Positions 17,944 to 26,023 of a stretch of 64,000 nt of DNA are shown one piece after another. Source of the stretch: Promethearchaeati archaeon (GTDB taxonomy: Archaea; Asgardarchaeota; Heimdallarchaeia; Heimdallarchaeales; Heimdallarchaeaceae); assembly GCA_013166775.1 (NCBI GenBank), contig JABLTJ010000004.1, forward strand, positions 1-64,000. Direction: 5' to 3'. The notes under the pieces are model-generated. The model saw nothing but the letters and a program-made list of their open reading frames with translations. It searched no databases and was not told the DNA's origin. Position numbers and translations under genes: made by a program. Positions within the stretch are counted from its first letter, which is position 1; each line of letters starts with the position of its first letter.

Positions 17944-18270
17944 TTATTTGAGTTTACGCGATATTTTCTTCCTAAACTTCTCATCAAGGTCATTAGGTGT
18001 CATATAATCTAATTGATAAGGAATTAGTTTAACTTGTTTCACTTGAGATTGTTGTTGAGTTTTTATAGGTCTCAAACAATTTCCTGAATCGTTTAGCTTT
18101 CTTTCTCTGCATTCAGCATAATTACACATGTAACCTAAACATTCAGCATCGTCCAATTTGCAGAAAAATGATTTCTTCCCATTTTTATTGACAATTTGTA
18201 ACATTCTTTTGCTACAGACAAAAGCTTGGCAAGTAAGCTGACACATATGGTCTTTTGATTTGGTTGTCAT
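17944..18270 (-). CDS. Cysteine-rich hypothetical protein
   Basis: 108 aa with ten cysteines between residues 10 and 65, grouped as CQLTC, C, C, C, C, C, C, C in irregular spacing (CKLDDAECLGYMCNYAEC), then a basic tail ending KKISRKLK. It has no signal peptide, so the cysteines more likely bind zinc or an iron-sulfur cluster in the cytoplasm than form disulfides. No family recognised. It lies just upstream of the KaiC-like gene on the same strand and may share its transcript. TATA-like minus-strand TATATAAA-type sequence lies near 18288-18296. Confidence 0.6.
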   Translation of the reverse strand: MTTKSKDHMCQLTCQAFVCSKRMLQIVNKNGKKSFFCKLDDAECLGYMCNYAECRERKLNDSGNCLRPIKTQQQSQVKQVKLIPYQLDYMTPNDLDEKFRKKISRKLK

Positions 18271-18389
18271 TGAAAACTACTTGTCTAATTTATATACAGA
18301 TATTTAAATTACAATTATTTATAAATTTCTCCATTTGTTCATAAGGTAACACAGAAAACTTAAGTTATGTAACAACAATTATCATCAGA

Positions 18390-19442
18390 ATGGTTGATCT
18401 GGCAGTTATTTATTCAGAATTATTCAGAAAGCATGAGATGGATAGAGCTCACCCTGAATCACCCGATAGAGTTGATTTTATAATGCAGGGGATTAAAGAG
18501 CTTCAAAATGAATTAAAAGAGCAAATCATCATTCATCAAGCTGAAACGATAGACGAAGAAGACATTCTTGCAGTTCATGTTCCAGATTTACTAACTACTA
18601 TACAAGCGATTTCAGAAGCTGGAGGGGGCATGATAACAGTTGATACAACACTTAACGAGCATACTTTTAATTTAGCAAAATTAGCTGCTGGCGCAACAAA
18701 ACAAGCTGCTAAACTTGTAGCTGAGAATCAAGCTAAAAGGAGCTTTGCTGTTGTTCGTCCCCCAGGTCATCACGCAGAGTCAAACTCTGCAGGAGGTTTT
18801 TGTTTTTTTAATAATATTGCAATTGCAGCAGAATGGTTAATTAATAGCATGGATTACAATAAAGTTTTGATTATTGATATTGATCTCCATTTTGGAAATG
18901 GGACATCTCACATATTTTACTATAGGAAAGATATCCTCTATGTTTCAATTCATGCTCATCCGATGTATTCTTACCCAGGCTCAGGTTATCCTACTGAAGT
19001 AGGAATTGTGGACGGATTAGGTTACAATATAAATATTCCATTGCTTCCAGGAACTCAAAGCTTAGATTGGTTGTATGCTCTACAATTTGCTTCTAGAATT
19101 GTCAATCAATATCAACCAGAGTTTATTTTAGTTTCTGCAGGTTTTGATGCTTTAGAGGGAGATCCTGTAGGTATCTTCAATCTTAAAGCTAATGCATTCT
19201 TCGGAGCAGGTTATTTGCTTAATGAGTTAGCTAAAGACCATTGTGATGGTAGAATATGTTGCACTTTGGAAGGGGGGTACAAAAAAGACCAACTAAAAGA
19301 AGTTAGTAAAAAATTCATTAAAGGACTACTAGGATACAAACCAGCAATTATCGATAAACTCAATGATTATGACGTAACTGATTACACAAAAAGCATTATA
19401 AAGCAAGTAAAAAATGCTCACAAAGGGTATTGGGAGTTTTAG
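18390..19442 (+). CDS. Histone deacetylase-family protein (class II-like)
   Basis: 350 aa. The zinc-hydrolase signatures are in place: RPPGHHAE with the catalytic His pair, GGFCFFNNIAIA, the zinc-binding DIDLHFGNGT, SIHAHPMYSYPGSG, SAGFDALEGDPVG with the third zinc ligand Asp, and LEGGY. Members remove acetyl groups from lysines or hydrolyse acetylpolyamines and related amides. The archaeal substrate cannot be read from sequence; histones or polyamines are both possible. A TTAAG-type element about 28 bases upstream suggests a near-leaderless transcript. Confidence 0.9.
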   Translation: MVDLAVIYSELFRKHEMDRAHPESPDRVDFIMQGIKELQNELKEQIIIHQAETIDEEDILAVHVPDLLTTIQAISEAGGGMITVDTTLNEHTFNLAKLAAGATKQAAKLVAENQAKRSFAVVRPPGHHAESNSAGGFCFFNNIAIAAEWLINSMDYNKVLIIDIDLHFGNGTSHIFYYRKDILYVSIHAHPMYSYPGSGYPTEVGIVDGLGYNINIPLLPGTQSLDWLYALQFASRIVNQYQPEFILVSAGFDALEGDPVGIFNLKANAFFGAGYLLNELAKDHCDGRICCTLEGGYKKDQLKEVSKKFIKGLLGYKPAIIDKLNDYDVTDYTKSIIKQVKNAHKGYWEF

Positions 19443-19472
19443 CTTGTATCTTTTGTATAATTTTAGGAATAA

Positions 19473-19483
19473 TTTTTTAAATA
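19473..19483 (+). promoter_or_regulatory. Probable TATA box for the UMF1-type transporter
   Basis: TTTTTTAAATA is centred about 26 bases before ATG 19504, the spacing of an archaeal promoter giving a leaderless mRNA. No GGTGA-like motif precedes that ATG. Confidence 0.5.
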
Positions 19484-19503
19484 ACTAATTATTTTCTTTC
19501 CCT

Positions 19504-20895
19504 ATGTCTGAAGTTTTGGATGGTGTAGAAATAGAAACAAAAACATCAAAACTAAATGTTTTCAACTGGTCTATGTATGACCTAGCCAATACCATTTATT
19601 CCATGATTATTGTCAGTTTGATTATTAATAGGTATGTATTAGTAATTGGACAGATAGAATATAGCTTATCTTATGGTGATGCAAGTTTCGTTTTTGGTGT
19701 AGTTGTAGCTGTTATGCAGGTTGTCACTGCAATAGGAATGCCTATTATGGGTGCTTTAAGTGACACCATAGGAAAAAGAAAACCTTTTGTTATCTCTTTA
19801 ACAGGTGTTATCCTTCTCTTTGCAAGTCTTTTAGGTTTTTTCCACAACATATTTGTTGTTTTGATTTTGTATGTAATTGCAAACATGGCTTATCAATGGA
19901 GTCTTGCTTTTTATGATGCTATGCTACCTTTTATTGCTGCACCAAAAGATGTTGGAAAAGTAGGAGGGTTTGGTGTTGCATTTGGATATCTTGGAACTAT
20001 TATTTCTTTGCTGGTTATGTATCCTCTAATCTTAGTCTATGGAGATGTAATTAGTAAAGATCCAGATCCAGCTAACTTGGCTTATGGATACACAGGAGAA
20101 TGGTTTACTTTTGTAATTCCAATGGCTCTTTTCCTAGTTTTTGGAATTCCAATCTTTTTTGTTAAAGAAAGGCAGAAGAAGAAGACAGGCTTAAAAAAAC
20201 GGCATCTATTAAAAAACACATTTGTTCAGCTTGGAAGAACTTTTCGTGAAATAAGGAGTCACAGACAAATGTTCATTTTTGTTATTGGGTATTTCTTTGT
20301 TGTAGATGTTGCTAACGTGATAGTAGCATATATGACAGCTTTAGTTACAGACGCTTTACAGATAGAGGGATCTGGGATTTCTACTGATTTATTTGCAATA
20401 ATATTCATTATAATTGCAACAGTAGCAGCTGTTATATTCACATATTTCATAGGATTGTTTGCTGAGAAATATGGAGCTAAAAATGCTTTCTTCTTAGTTG
20501 GAGTATTGTGGGCTTTTGCTTTGGTATTGGGAATCATAGGAATATTCGTATGGGCACCAATAACTATTGGATTTAACTTCCCATTCATTATGATGATCGT
20601 AATGGGATGTTCAGCAGGAGTAGCATTAGGTGGAACATGGACAGCTCAAAGAGTCATGGTTACAGAGTTAGCTCCAAAAGAGAAATTTGGTGAATATTTT
20701 GGTTTTTCAAAACTAAGTGGTAAAGTTTCTTCAGCACTAGGACCTTTAATCTTTGGTGCAATTCTTAAAGCACTTGATCCAAAAATAGATTTCAAAGCAT
20801 ATGGAGTTGCAATGGCAGTTGTTGGAGGGATTATGGCTATTGGTCTCGTGATTATAGCTTTTGTTCGACCTGAAAAATCTGCGAAAAACTACTGA
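19504..20895 (+). CDS. MFS transporter of the UMF1/Atg22-like family
   Basis: 463 aa with about twelve hydrophobic segments and a charged central loop (KERQKKKTGLKKR). The N-terminal FNWSMYDLANTIYSMI is the hallmark of the UMF1/Atg22-like group, and GALSDTIGKRKPFV is the MFS loop 2-3 motif. Yeast Atg22 exports amino acids from the vacuole; bacterial and archaeal members are uncharacterised. The substrate is therefore unknown. The gene stands alone between HDAC and the serine hydrolase, both on the plus strand. Confidence 0.88.
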   Translation: MSEVLDGVEIETKTSKLNVFNWSMYDLANTIYSMIIVSLIINRYVLVIGQIEYSLSYGDASFVFGVVVAVMQVVTAIGMPIMGALSDTIGKRKPFVISLTGVILLFASLLGFFHNIFVVLILYVIANMAYQWSLAFYDAMLPFIAAPKDVGKVGGFGVAFGYLGTIISLLVMYPLILVYGDVISKDPDPANLAYGYTGEWFTFVIPMALFLVFGIPIFFVKERQKKKTGLKKRHLLKNTFVQLGRTFREIRSHRQMFIFVIGYFFVVDVANVIVAYMTALVTDALQIEGSGISTDLFAIIFIIIATVAAVIFTYFIGLFAEKYGAKNAFFLVGVLWAFALVLGIIGIFVWAPITIGFNFPFIMMIVMGCSAGVALGGTWTAQRVMVTELAPKEKFGEYFGFSKLSGKVSSALGPLIFGAILKALDPKIDFKAYGVAMAVVGGIMAIGLVIIAFVRPEKSAKNY

Positions 20896-21108
20896 ATTAA
20901 TTTCTAATTAAATCGGGGGGAGAGTTATTTTTTTATCAATAACATTGATTAATGAAATCCCGGATTTATTCCTTTTCCTATCAAACTTGTCAATTCAAAT
21001 CAAATAACAAATTCCTAGACTTCTCCATAAGGATTCAATGACAAAAACATTAAGAAAACTAAATAAACTTCTGTTGTATATTTTTCTAAAACTCTAATTG
21101 TGTTTAAA

Positions 21109-22503
21109 ATGAATTCAAATGAGAAAAATAATGAAGAAATGTGGGAGAGAATTGAGCAACGTATAGCAAAGATAATGCAAAAAGATAAGATTCCTGGTTT
21201 AAGTGTTGCAGTAGTTAAGGATCAGGAAATAATTTATTCTAAGAATTTTGGAGTAAGAAACCTTGCTAAAAATCAGCCAGTTACACACAATACTCTTTTT
21301 GGTATTGGTTCTTGTACAAAGGTTTTCACCTGTTTAGCAATAATGCAACTTGCTGAAAAAGGATTGTTATCTATTAATGATCCAGTGAAAAAATACTTAC
21401 CATTTAAGATAGGTATTGAAGACAAACCAGTGCAAATTCGTCATCTGATGTCTCATTCCTCTGGAATACCTAATTTAGGTTCAGCAACTGTTTTGATTTT
21501 AAGACATGCTCCATTGTTTGAGACTTGGATTCCTTTTGCAACAAAAGAAGATATGTACCTTTTAGTTAATGGAGCACAAGAAGAGATTGTTGACGAACCT
21601 GGAGAAAGATATTTCTACCTCAACACTGGATATACTTTATTAGGAGAGATCATAGAAACAGTCAGCGGTTTATCATATGAGGATTATATAGAGGAAAATA
21701 TCTTAAAACCACTCAAAATGTCTAGATCAACATTCCTTCAAGAAAAATTTGATAAAGACGAAGATAGAATGACAGCTTATATCCAAGAAAAGGATAAACC
21801 CATTGAAAAAAATCACCCATTTGATCAGTTAATCTATGCAGCTGGAGGATTGTTAAGTTCAGCAAACGAAATGGCAAATTTTCTTGCTATGATGCTTAAC
21901 GAAGGAAGATATGAAAATAGCCAGATAATAAGTACAGAATCTCTTGAAGAAATGTTCTCAATTCAAATAGACGTTCCTCCCAATTTTTATGGACGAAATG
22001 GTTATGCTTTTGGTTTAGGAATATCTGAGGATTTCCTTGGTAAGAAGTTAATTGGTCATAGTGGATCAACTGGTATGTCAAGTGCATATTTTTGTTTCAT
22101 ACCTGAACTTAATTGTGGTGTTGTAACGATGGCAAACGCCGGAAATATTCCAGGAAGTTTAGTTGGTCATTCAATACTAAGTTCTCTAATGGGAAAAGAT
22201 CATGAAGAAACAGTACCTTTCTTTCAAATTCAAGCTAAAATGGAACAATTTTCTGGAGAATATGTTAATTATAAAGGAATAAATAAAGTTAAAATATATA
22301 TCGAAAATGGCTTATTATTCTATGAATCGAAATTCGGTGAAACTCTAAACAAAGTTGCACTTATCCCTGAAGATGCGAAATTAGCTGATAATAGATTCTA
22401 CATTTACAGTTTCGGATACAAAACTCCTGTGACTTTTGAAATAAAAGAAAATAATGAGATTGATCTTTTTATTGAAAGGAACTGTTTCCACAAAATAAAA
22501 TAA
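21109..22503 (+). CDS. Serine hydrolase, beta-lactamase class C / penicillin-binding-protein-like
   Basis: 464 aa from ATG 21109. The active-site motifs are SCTK (SxxK), YLN (YxN, in NTGYTLLGE context) and HSG in GHSGSTG. FEKF-type catalytic domain ends near residue 365, followed by a beta-rich C-terminal domain of about 90 residues as in esterase and peptidase members. No signal peptide is seen, so it is probably a cytoplasmic esterase, peptidase or amidase and not an antibiotic-resistance enzyme. A TATA-like element is not obvious; the 200-base gap upstream is AT-rich without clear structure. Confidence 0.85.
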   Translation: MNSNEKNNEEMWERIEQRIAKIMQKDKIPGLSVAVVKDQEIIYSKNFGVRNLAKNQPVTHNTLFGIGSCTKVFTCLAIMQLAEKGLLSINDPVKKYLPFKIGIEDKPVQIRHLMSHSSGIPNLGSATVLILRHAPLFETWIPFATKEDMYLLVNGAQEEIVDEPGERYFYLNTGYTLLGEIIETVSGLSYEDYIEENILKPLKMSRSTFLQEKFDKDEDRMTAYIQEKDKPIEKNHPFDQLIYAAGGLLSSANEMANFLAMMLNEGRYENSQIISTESLEEMFSIQIDVPPNFYGRNGYAFGLGISEDFLGKKLIGHSGSTGMSSAYFCFIPELNCGVVTMANAGNIPGSLVGHSILSSLMGKDHEETVPFFQIQAKMEQFSGEYVNYKGINKVKIYIENGLLFYESKFGETLNKVALIPEDAKLADNRFYIYSFGYKTPVTFEIKENNEIDLFIERNCFHKIK

Positions 22504-22604
22504 ATCCCTCTTTCTTTTTTCTATTTTTTGATTTTGTAATAAAACTAGTTTCATTTCAAATACCAATGATAAGAGTTTTAATTTTGGAATTTCTTGATTA
22601 GCTG

Positions 22605-23492
22605 ATGTCTGTTAAAACTAATCCTTCAACAGATGTGTTTGGCGAAGTTTGTAAAAAGATAGTAGGTCGTACGAAAGAGATTCGTTTAATGATACGTGCA
22701 GTGGAAAGGGGATTACCAATCATTATTGAGGGACCTGTAGGAACTGGAAAAACGGAAATGGCTAAAGCTTTATCTCTAAGCCTTGATCTCCCTTTTGTAC
22801 GTGTAGATGGTGATGATAGCCTAACATCAATTAAGTTAAAAGGTTGGTATGATCCACCCTTAGTCTTAGAGAAAGGATTCTCAAGAGAAACATTCATTCC
22901 TGGTCCTTTAACACAAGCAATGGAAGATGGAGGAATCTTTTTCTATAATGAAGTTAACAGAGCTCCATCTGAGACTATTAATGCTGTTTTGACAGCTCTG
23001 GATGAAAGACTTGTTACAATACCACAATTAGGAGAAATCGTCGCTAAAGAGAATTTCTTGACAATCTTCACATACAATCCTCAAGATACAGTTGCAACAA
23101 ACCCTTTACCTAGAGCATTCTATGATAGATGCATCTGGATTCATGTTTCTCATCAATCACTTGAAGAGATGATAGAAATTGTAAAAATGAGAACAAGTTA
23201 TGATGATAGTTTGCTAAATGAAATCTCATGTACAGTGGTTCAAGCAACTTTAAATCACCCTGAACTAGAAATGAGCTCTACAGTACGAGGAGCAATTCAA
23301 CTTGTAGAACTTTTCAAGGAAGGTGAAATAATCGAAGAAGATATTCTTTTAGAAAGAGCTATTGCTGTGCATTCTCGTAAAATCAGATGTAAAACAACTA
23401 CAAAGAAAACTGAAATCCAAATTATAGAGGAAATCGTATCGAAAGTATTAGCAAATTATGAAGATGAAAGAATAATACGAAAAAAAGAATAG
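22605..23492 (+). CDS. MoxR-family AAA+ ATPase
   Basis: 295 aa. Walker A GPVGTGKTE, Walker B IFFYNEVNRAPS (FYNE replacing the usual DE), sensor 1 FTYNPQD and the arginine-finger region LPRAFYDRC match the MoxR subgroup. MoxR ATPases act as chaperones that load or activate metal-containing or VWA-containing complexes. The next gene encodes a VWA protein, the usual partner. The gene begins at ATG 22605 and stops three bases before a GGTGA that may serve the next gene. Confidence 0.88.
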   Translation: MSVKTNPSTDVFGEVCKKIVGRTKEIRLMIRAVERGLPIIIEGPVGTGKTEMAKALSLSLDLPFVRVDGDDSLTSIKLKGWYDPPLVLEKGFSRETFIPGPLTQAMEDGGIFFYNEVNRAPSETINAVLTALDERLVTIPQLGEIVAKENFLTIFTYNPQDTVATNPLPRAFYDRCIWIHVSHQSLEEMIEIVKMRTSYDDSLLNEISCTVVQATLNHPELEMSSTVRGAIQLVELFKEGEIIEEDILLERAIAVHSRKIRCKTTTKKTEIQIIEEIVSKVLANYEDERIIRKKE

Positions 23493-23545
23493 ATGGTGAT
23501 CCTAAAACAATTTTCTTTGGAGATGAACCATTTCCAACCTATCCA

Positions 23546-24520
23546 TTGAAACATACTAGTCAGATGCTTATTACTGAGATTCAGTTAGAATTAGGAAAAC
23601 ATCAAGAAGATGTTACAAAAATTGTTGAATTAGCTGAACAAGCAGCAGAGGATAGCAACCTAGAAGGATTAAAACTAATAGCAACAAACTATCCGTTAAT
23701 TGTTGCAAGATTACTTAATCAGATGGAACTAACAGATATAATAATGAATCAACTTGAGGGAGAAGAACTAATACAATTATATTCCAGAACAAAAAAACAC
23801 CTTAATTTCCAGTTAAGAAAAAAGATGCTAGATAAGCTTATTCCCTTTATTACTGAAAAAGCTAAATCAATATATCGTAGAGGTATTTCAGCTTCTGTTT
23901 CTAAATATGTTTCATATCAGCCAGGAGATACTTGGGAAACTGAAATGACTATCGAAAAAATGTTGAGTACAGGGAAAACTATTCCTGATTATGAGAGTAT
24001 AGTAGTGAAAGAACCTACAAAGAGAAAAAGAAGTATGGTAATCTGTATTGATAAGAGTTTAAGCGTTTTACAGCTGATTCACCAGATTGTTCTTTTGTCT
24101 TCTGTATTATCGCTCTCTGTTAAGAAAGACAATCTTGCAATAATAGATTTTGACTCTTCTGCACACATTCTAAAAGCTATGAATGAGAGGTTACATCCAG
24201 AATCTATAATTGAATTAATTTTGAATATAGAAAGTAGCGGAAAAACTAATCTTGAGGAAGCATTGACATTAGCACAGCAGCAGTTAATGCAAAGTTCTTC
24301 GAAAGATAAGATAGTATATTTGATTAGTGATCTTGAGAGAACTACAGGGAGAAATCCACTTCCAATAATTACTAGAATATCAAACCTTCGAGTAATTTAT
24401 GCCAAGACCTATAGAAGAGTCTCCTTCGTTGATGATGTGATCTCGCTTCCGAATGTTTCAATGGAAGAATTAAATCGAGATAGTGATTTAGTGGAATTAA
24501 CATCCAGATTAATTATTTAG
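23546..24520 (+). CDS. VWA-domain protein, partner of the MoxR ATPase
   Basis: 324 aa from TTG 23546. The C-terminal half carries a VWA domain with the metal-adhesion site DKSLS (about residue 172), the threonine in SGKTNLEEAL and the aspartate in ISDLE. The N-terminal half is helical. Upstream of the TTG the same frame stays open back to a TGA near 23468 and reads plausible protein (GDPKTIFFGDEPF), yet contains no ATG, GTG or TTG; the true start may be an unusual codon such as ATT 23510, which follows GGTGA (23495-23499) by ten bases. The last 12 bases overlap the convergent membrane protein gene. Confidence 0.8.
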   Translation: MKHTSQMLITEIQLELGKHQEDVTKIVELAEQAAEDSNLEGLKLIATNYPLIVARLLNQMELTDIIMNQLEGEELIQLYSRTKKHLNFQLRKKMLDKLIPFITEKAKSIYRRGISASVSKYVSYQPGDTWETEMTIEKMLSTGKTIPDYESIVVKEPTKRKRSMVICIDKSLSVLQLIHQIVLLSSVLSLSVKKDNLAIIDFDSSAHILKAMNERLHPESIIELILNIESSGKTNLEEALTLAQQQLMQSSSKDKIVYLISDLERTTGRNPLPIITRISNLRVIYAKTYRRVSFVDDVISLPNVSMEELNRDSDLVELTSRLII

Positions 24521-25882
24521 TTCTTCTTCTTTTGATTTTTTCTTCTTACCCATTCTGGTAAACAATATTTGATCAGTCACAATTAAAAGTAAACCAAAAC
24601 CATCTAGTATTCCCCCTTGCACTAGAGCTGGTTTTCTATAAATTATGTAATTCAAGGTACAACTTACATCATAGATAAATGATTCAGATGTATTCCATTC
24701 ATCTATAACTGAAACAAAATAGACTGAAGTTTCCGTTTCCGTTTCATTAAGTGTTATAGTTAATCCATCTGAATTCTCGCTACCAACAAGTCTAGTATGG
24801 TAATAACTTCTTGCTTTCACTTTATCTACTTCATTAATGTATTCTGAAATCAAATATTGGTAAGTGATATTTCCATCATAATAATTGAGCGTTAAGTTAT
24901 CGAAGTTCTCAAAGAATTCAACAAACGTGTCATTAGGAGTTAACATTACTGAGGTACTATAAGTAACAATTCCGATTTGGCTTTCATAAATTATCTCTGT
25001 TGTTGTCATCGGTTTATGCGTAAGAGCTATTCCTAGAGTTGGATCAAAAAGCGTTAACGAATTTCTATATTCAGAATCAATTTCATATGTAATTAATCTC
25101 TGTTTCCCAATAGATGGTCCAAGTAACAATCCTAGAAAAACAATAAACAATCCCAAAAGCGTTAATTGTCTTTTTAATTTATTCCAGAAAATCTGGCAAT
25201 AGTTATGGAATTTTCTTTCCTTTTTCTCCGTTTTTTTCTTATTTTTTCTAACAAAAACTGGAAGAAAAATTATCACAATCCAAACAATAAATACCAAAAT
25301 ATGAAGTGTTATCTGTTCAATAGAATAATTGAAGTATTGACCATATATCGCTTCCCTTTCTTGTTGGCTTAAATTTGTTAAGAATATTCCCTGCCCTTCT
25401 GTTGCAGAATAGATTGTCCAATTAGGAATTAATCCAACAAAAGATAAAGGAAAGAATAGCCAGGGTTTGTTTTCGAATCGGAGAGTAACTGTGAGATCAT
25501 ACAGATTTGTATCTATTGGCCAGAATAGCTGTATAGGTCCCCAGCTCAAATCAAGGAATATATGAAGAATCCACATAATTGAAGCAAGTTTCAGAAAACG
25601 TGTGAGTCTTTTTGATGGTGATTCAGGACTGTCTATCTCATTTGTAAACTTCCCAGCAATAATCATGCTCAGTAAAACAAAAGTAGGTATAATCAGACTG
25701 TGAGTTCCCGTTCTATGATAACCAAATAAAATATCTAAATCCGAGAATACAGCAAAGAGATTGATTATGATAAATTCCCATCTATGTTCTCTATAATAGG
25801 ATTTATTCTTTTTTGATAATAATAACCATACAATTAAGCCTTCTAAAGAGAAATGTGTTAAAGTGTTAACCATGATATTCAC
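24509..25882 (-). CDS. YdjM-type membrane protein (putative metal-dependent hydrolase)
   Basis: 457 aa. The N-terminal region has THFSLEGL, the DLD pair and GYHRTGTHSL, which are the metal-ligand motifs of the YdjM/DUF457 inner-membrane family. Several membrane segments follow, with one at about residues 225-250. A beta-rich exported region with the NDTFVEFFE and NDTGL-type stretches lies about 270-420, and a last segment sits near the C-terminus before a KKKKSKEEE tail. The family lacks a proven reaction. The extra extracytoplasmic domain is not typical, as most relatives are 150-350 aa. Confidence 0.75.
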   Translation of the reverse strand: MNIMVNTLTHFSLEGLIVWLLLSKKNKSYYREHRWEFIIINLFAVFSDLDILFGYHRTGTHSLIIPTFVLLSMIIAGKFTNEIDSPESPSKRLTRFLKLASIMWILHIFLDLSWGPIQLFWPIDTNLYDLTVTLRFENKPWLFFPLSFVGLIPNWTIYSATEGQGIFLTNLSQQEREAIYGQYFNYSIEQITLHILVFIVWIVIIFLPVFVRKNKKKTEKKERKFHNYCQIFWNKLKRQLTLLGLFIVFLGLLLGPSIGKQRLITYEIDSEYRNSLTLFDPTLGIALTHKPMTTTEIIYESQIGIVTYSTSVMLTPNDTFVEFFENFDNLTLNYYDGNITYQYLISEYINEVDKVKARSYYHTRLVGSENSDGLTITLNETETETSVYFVSVIDEWNTSESFIYDVSCTLNYIIYRKPALVQGGILDGFGLLLIVTDQILFTRMGKKKKSKEEELNN

Positions 25883-26023
25883 TCCTTTACTTAAGAATAC
25901 TATTACTTAATTTATTTAGTAGTTTTTATACTAACAAATCTATTTATCTATTGATAACTAAGAGTAAGTAACACTTATTACTACAATTTAAAAATGGAAT
26001 GTATAGTATTAAGGTAAGATAAA

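Noticed and set aside
21109..22503. Antibiotic-resistance beta-lactamase
   Set aside because: Only the general SxxK/YxN/HxG fold is seen, with no signal peptide; most such archaeal proteins are esterases or peptidases.
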